NCBI GenBank assembly: GCA_009761415.1
Contig: QUOL01000001.1
Span: forward strand, 868,001-932,000
Origin: Sarcomyxa edulis
Lineage: Eukaryota > Basidiomycota > Agaricomycetes > Agaricales > Mycenaceae
Direction of reading: 5' to 3'
DNA: 64,000 nt
In this document: positions 56,267-64,000 of the stretch, piece by piece
Numbering within the stretch: the stretch's first letter is position 1
Layout: the number at the start of each line of letters is the position of its first letter
The notes under the pieces: generated by a model
Database searches by the model: none
What the model was told of the DNA's origin: nothing
Seen by the model: the letters and a program-made list of their open reading frames with translations, nothing else
Position numbers and translations under genes: made by a program

Positions 56267-59200
56267 TCAGAACGAACCCTGCCGTTTTGACCTCAACGCT
56301 CTAAGTCGGTGTAACAAGTCCTAGAACAATGCAATACAATCAGATCATGATACGCGGAGCAGAAAGAGTACAATACCTCGATTTCAGCGGGCTGAAGAGT
56401 GCCGCGTTTACCCTCATCCTCGAGACCCTTCTCGATGCTCTCGAGCACATCTTTTATGAGGTCTCTATAATCCACTCCGAAGAATTGGATGAGTTTGGCG
56501 GCCCTTCGTCGACGTAGTTGGAAATCTGTGACATCCGGCTTCGTTGTCACTACGCTGGAGACGCTGAATTCGGAGGCAATGGACATCATCGACGTGCGTG
56601 CAGGAAGGGAGCGTCGGCGCTCTGACTTGGATGACGCGGAAGACAACCTGCGGTCATTAGATTTCGTAAAGTCCTGTAGAGGAGGGGGATCTGAAAAGTC
56701 GACGTTGTTGAGGTAGTGGTGAAGCTCAGCGAGGGATTCTTTATCATCCTATAAAGAAAGATAAGTAAGACACGACACCTGGAAAGGTTTGAGGAACTGA
56801 CCCGATCAATGATGTCGTTCAGAGAGTTCAAGGAATGTTGGTAGTGAATGTAGACGCTTGGCTTTTTCAAGTCTTCGGGATGGGATGAACCTGCACCGCT
56901 CTCAGACGAAACATAACCCTTATTGGGTATCAGATGTTTGCTAGATTCTGCAGTACTAGGACGGTCGTCCTTCTTCTTCTTGCCTTTGCTCCTGTGCGGT
57001 GAAGGAAGACGTTCTTGGGAGTCAACAGAAGGACTTCGCGAAGTCGGATGTACTGCGGCGGAAGAGGGTATAGTGGCGGAGGTAGAAGGGGAATGTCGAG
57101 TGCGATACAAGTCTTGAGGAGGTGCAGAACCAAAGACCTTCAGGACGCAAAGTCAATACATGATAGGGAAGATGTTCTACCTCAACGTACCTTCTTCATT
57201 TTCTGCTCTCTCCGTACATTGAGAGCTTTCTCCTTTTCGTCGAGCTCCTCCTTGAGCCTGTCGACGTCATCCGACCACGAGTAAGGAATCCCAGTGGTGG
57301 AATTGCTCCTGCGACGCCTCAGCCAGGCCGTTCGCGATGGCTCCTCCGGGCGTAATGAAGACATAGAATTATCGAGGGGTGGGGGTAATGAATCTGTAGG
57401 ATCCCCAAGGCCAAGGACGAGGTTTGTAGGAACGCGAGACCCAAGGAAACGATGAAGTTTCGTTAGCTTCTCGCGCTTTCTTCTTCGCTCTTCCTCGGCT
57501 TGTTCTTCTGGAGACATGGCTTCAAAGATGGAGGATGGTGCTCGACTCCTTCCGATCTTTTTGGGTGTGGTATCGAGTGCTATTATAGCCGAAATACCAT
57601 CATCCGCGACGTCTTCTTCTGACAGATCGATGAAGGAGGTGTGCGAGTTTCGTCTATTTCGAGGTGGCGAGTGATGGACAGATTCAGACAGAGGTGCACC
57701 TTGTAAGGAGCCGATTTCTATATGTGTATCATTGGTTGGTGACGATGCTGTGCCCTCCTCACTCATGAACGAGAACGTGTCTGGGCTTACGGGAGTGGAG
57801 TATCGCCGGCCACTGCCTGTTACATACTGAGTGCCATCCGACGGCCAGTCTGGAACTGCTTTCTGCCGTATAAGGGAAGATGGGAGGTCACTTGACATGG
57901 ACACCGTTCCTCTTTGATGGCCATGCTTTCCTCCTGACACCGGAGACGGGACCTTCAAGTGTGTCCCGCGTCCAGGCTCCTGCACTGCAGGATACGTATT
58001 GGGTCCGGGTGTCTGTCCAAATACTTGTGCGAGCTTGCGCGACTTTCGGATCAAATCTGCGCGTTCATTCGCGTTCAAAAAGTTGGTAGTGGGTGGTAAA
58101 GGCGGAAGTCCGCGATGATCTAGGTGGTCGTCATTGTCGTTAGAGTGCTCGGGAGGTGCAGGGGAGTGAGGAGAGGACCGCGGCGATGAACGACGGGACA
58201 AACCCAGTGCTGATGGAGCCGGGCGACCAAAAGAAGGTTTTGGGGTCGACGGTAACGGGGGTTTAGGAGAACGCGATCGTGCGCGTGAGGATGAAACAGG
58301 ACTGGGGTTGTGAGCCATAGATGACCGTGCATCGATGTGTATACGTGGCGAAGGTCTTCGAGAGTTATCCAAGTTAAAACTGGTAGTCTCGGGAGGTGGG
58401 GACATAAAATCGATAAAAGAGCTCCGGTCCGAGTCAGTTGAGTAGATGGAAAGAGCAGGACGCAGCGACGAGCTGCGGTCGGGTGGGTTGATTACTGGTA
58501 GATTAGCGTTCATGGTAGTAGGAGAAGAATGAGAAGAAGTGGAAGGATAGATCGTGCTCGAAATACTGATGCGAGGTTCGTGAATAGTAGATGCTGGTTC
58601 GTAACTGGAAGAGTCGGAGAAAGAGTTCCAGCTATCTCGCCGGGCGTGAGACAGTAGCGGTCGCAACCGTGGAGAGCGCAGTAGCGAGGGCGACATGTCC
58701 GTCGGTTCGGCTACGGAGTCTGGAATCGTCATGGCCGCCAATTCGTCATGTGCAGGGTCTGGCAGTGTCGGTTGTCTTCGTATGTCGAAGATCGGGTGAT
58801 CATACATGTCGTTCGATGCTTGCCAAGCGAAGAATGTTTCAGAAGGGTATATTCAAGAGAATCAGATAACACGAAATACAACTCACGACTCGAGGTCGAA
58901 GGTACGTCTTTTAGTTTCAGTAGTTTCCCTTTGCTACGCGCACGTTCACGTAGATTTGAGGTTACTGTCGGTAGTGAAACAGATGTGTGTTCACCTTCTT
59001 GTTTTTGTGGCCCACTCTCTGGGAAAAGGCCAAAGCCAATCTTGCCTCTACTGAGGAGCTTGTCAACCCGCAACAACGGGTACCTCGATAGCTGTTGGGA
59101 GTTAGATGGTTGCTTTGTATCGTCGTGAACGTTAGGGAGTCGTCGGGTATCAGCCAATGATGCAGGGGAATACGATCCATCACGGGACTTGATCTCGTCT

Positions 59201-59757
59201 TCATGCTCTGGAGCTTCAGAAGGGTGCATAAGATCATCTTCTTGGTTAGGCGAGACGTCAAGGGGCATCGCAAGTGGCGATGACGTCTGCAACACTGCAT
59301 CTCCTGCCTTAAACACCTCGTCAAAAAGCGGGGCAGGATTGATATAAGGATTCGGCAGAAATCCACTCCAAGGTGAGGCAGGTGAATTGGGGGCGGATAG
59401 GAACGTACGAGTGTCTACACTTGTAGGGGATGGGGAGAGCAGGCAACCACTCTTTACCGTATCAAATGAGTTTGCTTTGGCATAGACATTAGGTGAATCT
59501 GGTACCCTGTACTTCCTTGGACCTCTGGGCGGCGGTGGGAGCGGTGTGTTGAAGGAAGGTGACATGGGTGAAGCTCTAGTGCTGAGGGGTGAAAAGGAAC
59601 GAAGCAAACCATGTCGAACACGTTCATCATGCTCCAATAACGCGTCGAGATTGGGCGATATAACGAGCGAACTCGGTGGAGGCGTGCTGGAAGGAGTACC
59701 AGAGCGAGAGTTCGGTCCAGATGACGTCTGGTTGGGATGTATCGTAGTCTGGCTCAT
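56267..59757 (-). CDS. Large serine/proline-rich protein of unknown function
   Basis: Five or six exons encode about 1090 residues. I do not recognise the protein. The start is MSQTTIHPNQTSSGPNSRSG. The first two thirds are disordered Ser/Pro/Arg sequence with many SP and TP sites, typical of kinase-regulated scaffold proteins. Structured pieces appear later: ERADLIRKSRKLAQVFGQTP, then SPEEQAEEERRRKREKLTKL followed by HRFLGSRVPTNLVLGLGD, a DRLKEELDEKEKALNVRREQ coiled coil, KPSVYIHYQHSLNSLNDIID, and near the end AKLIQFFGVDYRDLIKDVLE with TLQPAEIEDLLHRLRALRSK. These blocks look conserved and may contact partners. No membrane helix, signal peptide or enzyme motif is seen. It converges on the golgin-like gene with about 180 bases between stops. 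Confidence 0.7.
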
Positions 59758-60571
59758 CTTATGACTGCCGATGCCAATACGCAACTATCTGGGTGAACGA
59801 GGATTGAAGATAACAGGTCTTGTCAGTCCAAGTAAGACATAATATATTATCATGTCTCTCGCACCTTATGTTCCGTTCCCGTTCCACAGCGCTCGGATAT
59901 ATATGCGGCAGCTTTCGGGTATACGTACGGCCCAATGATGAAAGCGAGACAGGTGTCTATAACCTGGCCGGGAGACATGAGGACAAAAGTTGGCCACAGA
60001 CACGAGGATACACAGGTACGGAGAGACAAACCTAGTAGGTTGGAATGATCACAAGTCTATAACGACAAGCGATGCAGACGTCCAGTCAGGATGGGATACC
60101 ACGACGGTCCTGCTGCAAGCTGCAAGAGAGACAGACGTTTAAACGTTTGGCCTCCTCCCAAGGCCAAGTGATCACCACTGCAGTCAGACTGTAACTGAAT
60201 CATCGAGGAAGTACTTCTTGCTCCCACGAAAGCGAGAGGTTCTGTAGTAACATGACAACGGATAGCCTTTTTCTGTAACTGTAAGTGATGCATCTGTCCT
60301 GGAACATGCAACATCCCGAGGGGAATGGAGGGTCTCTGGATTTGCGCCAGCTGGCGGCCGCGTATTCTGGTGGCGGCGGCAGGACCACTGGCATGGAGAG
60401 CCACCGAGTCACCGTCGCCTGGCCTTAAATGACTTGCTATAGCACTTACGTTGCAGCAAGAAAATAGTAGATATGAGATAGTATACAATGCAGGATTGAG
60501 GGGAGTTTACAAGGTATGCGTATGCGATATGAATATGTATGGTATCCACTAATCAAAACTATCATCCATCA
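59758..60571. other. Intergenic region
   Basis: This is the promoter of the serine-rich gene and 3' flank of the SMP-domain gene. A minus-strand frame at 60057-60488 has no motif. A pair of TATATATA-like words lies near 59890. No gene is called. Confidence 0.45.
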
Positions 60572-63500
60572 TCATGCAGAAGTTGGAGCAGTCCTCCGGG
60601 GTGGAAGGGGAGGACCTGGGTTGTTGGGTTTGGGTCTATTAGGGATGTTGAGCCCTTCATCAATGTCCGCATCCGCGTTTGAGATGCTGCTGCTGTTGAT
60701 ACTGATACGACGATTGATGATACCATTCGCATTAGTAGTACTAGGGGGAGATCCTTGGGGGCTACGATCCAGAGATGCTCGTGTACTGTCGTCCCTCGTC
60801 GCGATCGACTTGAGTGCGTCTGAAGCGGAGGCCTGCGACGTGAACGATGCGACAGGTGGCCTGGAAACGGTCGATCGAGGCGGCAATGGGGGTGGCGCGG
60901 GGCGTGATGGCGGGGAAGTTGAAATACTCGGAACACGATCGACAACCGCTGCAGAACTTTCCGCCGGCTCTGTCGTCGTCGAATCGTTTTGACTGACGAA
61001 CGAGGTTGTTCCCTCATGAGAAGACGTAGACGCAGACGCAGGGCTTTTCCAAAGTCGATATACGCTCTGTATACCCGGGTTGATGTTCTTGAGCTTACTT
61101 TCCTGAGGAGGGGGGGTCTGTGGTCTCGCAGCAACATGTCCCATGGACATCACCTCGCCACGATGGCTAGCGTGGATACCCGGAATAGTCATCATCTTCG
61201 CTTGTGGTTGAACGTGGATAGGCGATGGTGGAGTCGGCGGGCTATCTTCCGGGAGGCTGATCTTTGGGGCGTGGCCTTCCTGGCTGGATGATGGCCCATC
61301 GATACTACTCGCCGCACGAGACATTGTAGAAGACGTTCTTCTTCGTTCCTGCGATTGATCAGGGGTTTTCCCAGATGAAGAAGAGGATGCAGACGTAGAA
61401 ACACCTCCAGGGAGCGAAGACGAAGACATGGTTGAAGAATAGCTCGCAGCTCTGGCTTTGTTCCTCGTTCCCTCCGGTATCGGTATAGGAAGGGACGCAG
61501 GAGTAGTGCCAGCTTCCTCGACGTGCGCACCCCTCTCCTTGTTCTTCCGCTCCGCAACAGCAGCTCGTACCTCGGCATAACTAGCTCTCTTCTGGGTAGC
61601 AGCATCCATTCGCGATCTAGCACTAGAACCTACCGATCCATGATCCGGCATATCCTCATTTGCACTAGATGAGTCTTTCTTCAGCCCGCCCCAATTGACA
61701 CCCCACTTTCGCATAGCTTCTCGAGCAGAATTACTAAGTGCTTGTTTGTCTCCTGCACGTGATTTTAACGTCGAGAGGAATGAACTCCCACCAGGGCTCG
61801 TAGGAGATGTATGTGCATGCGAATCCTGGTGAGACGATGAAGACCTGTTGTTTTGCGGTGTTGGCGTTGTCGGGCTGGAGTAGGAACGAGTAGATGTAGG
61901 AGGGAAGTCATCATCTTCATGAAAGGAACCTGGTTTTGTGTGTTCCCGAATTGGTGAGTTATGAGACGAAGACCGACGAGAGGATGTCGAGTGTGGCGTC
62001 AAGTGTGATGGGTCGTCGTTGCTGTGCTCAGAACCTTCTACGTCAAGAATGCTCTCGGGCCGACCAGGGGTTGACTGGGATCGGGTCCCAGACTGTCTAT
62101 CCTCCACGTCTGATGTACGTCCACGTTCATTGATAACCCCATCGAGCGATGCAGATTGCTCCATCGCGGATGCAACACCTGTCGTAGAGAACCACGATCG
62201 ACGTTTATTATTGCGAGAGTATCCTGAGCGGTCATCAGCGGTGGACCCAGATGCGCTGGGGAAGGGCTGTGCATCAGAATATGCGGTGGACGAGCCAGTA
62301 TTTCCCGGGAGAATTCTGGAAAGGTCCTCGGTGGAACGAGACGGCCGTAATGGAGAAGGTTGGTCTACCTGCACAGAAGGCGCTGTGCTATCCTCGGGGG
62401 TAACGGGAGCAGACACTGTCGACTGAGGTTCATCGGTGGAAAGCGTGGGGTCGGGAACAGAAGGAACGGGCTTTTCATTCCGCGCCGCATCTGCCCATAT
62501 GCCGCCACGATGTAGGTACTTTGAGCTCTCAAAGAACGCGATGTCATCCATATTAGGGAGTACGATAGATTCTTGAATCTGGGGTACAGAGCAAAGATGT
62601 AAATAAACATGTATACAATGAGAAGGACTGAAAGAGGTGCAGACTCACGACTTCCTTCAGCCTCGATTCAATAGTACTTAGAATCATACTCCATGTGATC
62701 TGCCTATCACTGACAATAGGCTCGACTTCGAGTACCATTCGTGGTGTCTGAGTGAAAGCATACCATATCCGGTTACTAGGCGGTCTCTTAACTTTGACCA
62801 AAAGATTGCCTTCGAGCTCCTTCAAGACCGCGGCCAACACCAACTTGACAGTGTACGATTTGAACCGTGCACCGAGGTTGATGGTGGCCGTGGCTTCGAT
62901 TGTTATCCGAACTTCGCCTTTATAGTGGAGATGAACCTCGAGCGCTGCGTCACCTTCCTTGGTGAGTTCCTTCAGCATTGGTTTCGAAAGTGTTGGCGCT
63001 TTGTTCCCCACTGATACCTCTGTGACCACGATATCGCTGAGGAGAGTCGGCCGTTTGATCTTCGAAAGCTTCTTCATGAGGCGTCCGATTATATACTTCT
63101 CCAAGGTCTGTGTGCGGTAATAACTGAAGAAGATCCGTCCAAGCAGAGCATTAAGCCAGCGCATTGGGATGACATCTGGCTGCTCGTCCAAAGTCGCTAC
63201 AAGGTGATTCATGTCAGAAGGTTGGAAAATAGGATGAAGGGGAGCAAGAGTAGGAGTTTGGGCTGGATGGTCGGATGCATGCAATAGAGCGAAGTACCAA
63301 TCCTCCATTTCGACGTTTGATCGCACGAAAATGAACCATGGCGTCGAGGTACTTAGAGCTTCAGTCCGAGCTGTTTCCTTCAGTTTCTCTGCTTCTGTCA
63401 ATTTCTCTCGTTCCCGTTCCTTTTTCTTCGGGCTGCCTCCCATCTCTTCAACCTTTTGCTCTACATCCTCGTCTGCGAGTTTCATCTCCTTTGTCAAGCT

Positions 63501-64000
63501 CGGCATGCCATTAGGTGATGGTGGAATTTTGGGCCTGAGACAGATTGAATTCCTCTTCGCGTACAATTCGCCATCCAAAAGTCCTTCGGGATAGATGATA
63601 ACATCGTGCCCACCCAGCTCAATGACAGCCTCGCACTCCGTCATAGCCTCGTCTTCGTATAGATATAATACCTTGCCCTTGAGCACCACGTACCACATAT
63701 CCTTTGGGCGAGATTTCTTGGGGTCCTTTGATCGCGCATCCAAGAACGTGCGCACGAGTGCGACATAGGATCCGTCCGTCGTAGACTCCTCAAAAGTCCT
63801 CCGCATGGTAAGCCAGCCTTTACGATTTTTGGGCATGTCATTGACGTCGGCGGCAGTCGTTACCGCATCGTCGGGTTCAGGAGATGGCTCCCCTTCTTGT
63901 GCACCTCCGTCACGTTCCAAACGAGCTTTAACATTTTTTGTAAGATCGGGGTCTCCAACAGGTACGGATGTGTATATTGTGAAAAAGATGACAGCTGCAA
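60572..64000 (-). CDS. Nvj2/TEX2-type PH and SMP domain lipid-transfer protein (5' end off window)
   Basis: This is an ER membrane protein of the Nvj2/TEX2 family, which moves lipids such as ceramide at ER contacts with the Golgi or vacuole. The gene runs off the right edge; the first visible residues ([15 protein letters not shown]) look like the end of the N-terminal membrane helix. A PH-like domain follows ([55 protein letters not shown]). The SMP domain reads [80 protein letters not shown] and [20 protein letters not shown]. After an intron (about 62552-62650) a disordered Ser/Pro/Thr-rich tail of about 650 residues ends in [13 protein letters not shown]. The visible part exceeds 1100 residues. 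The tail is unusually long compared with yeast Nvj2. Confidence 0.9.

Overview
The window is nuclear DNA of a filamentous fungus, most likely a basidiomycete of the Agaricomycetes class. The genes are dense, lie on both strands and are cut by many 45-65 nt GT-AG introns. The gene set is fungal: a KRE6/SKN1-type beta-glucan protein, a Mid2/SKG6-like wall-stress protein, an eqolisin protease, an Ima1 inner nuclear membrane protein and an Nvj2-type lipid-transfer protein. I see no transposase, reverse transcriptase, rRNA gene, CRISPR array or phage-like block. Exon limits were deduced by eye from splice signals and frame continuity.

0.4-9.1 kb: a mitochondrial carnitine/acylcarnitine carrier (+), a PD-(D/E)XK-like protein of unknown role (+), a CNNM/Mam3-type transporter (-) and mitochondrial N-acetylglutamate synthase (-). 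10.5-24.1 kb: a small unknown protein (+), a UBE2O-type E2/E3 hybrid (+), a GH16 KRE6/SKN1 protein (-), a SNAP43-like snRNA transcription subunit (-), a secreted eqolisin (-) and Ima1 (+). 24.8-31.2 kb: a Mid2/SKG6-like membrane protein, a membrane-anchored heparinase II/III-like enzyme and a peroxisomal 3-ketoacyl-CoA thiolase with an N-terminal PTS2-like signal, all on the minus strand. 31.9-42.5 kb: CSN2 (+), mitoribosomal mL40 (-), mitoribosomal uL1 (+), the mitoribosome assembly factor Rsm22 (-) and the splicing factor Sad1/USP39 (+). Three mitochondrial translation genes therefore sit within about 6 kb.

42.7-50.9 kb is different: it is gene-poor and holds only very small multi-exon genes on the minus strand. 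Splicing the short exons by hand gives three separate genes (43.4-43.7, 45.2-45.7 and 47.9-48.3 kb), each encoding little more than one double-stranded-RNA-binding domain (about 70-80 residues) and sharing intron positions. Other short spliceable frames of unknown nature lie between and beside them. This is the most unusual part of the window. From 51.3 kb ordinary genes resume: a heterotrimeric G-protein beta subunit (+), a golgin-like coiled-coil protein (+), a serine-rich protein of unknown function (-) and an Nvj2/TEX2-type SMP-domain protein (-) whose 5' end runs off the right edge.

Functionally the genes are mostly housekeeping and are not one pathway. Themes that recur are mitochondrial metabolism and translation (carrier, NAGS, mL40, uL1, Rsm22), cell wall and secretion (GH16, Mid2-like, eqolisin, golgin) and ubiquitin-related proteins (UBE2O, CSN2, the catalytically dead Sad1).
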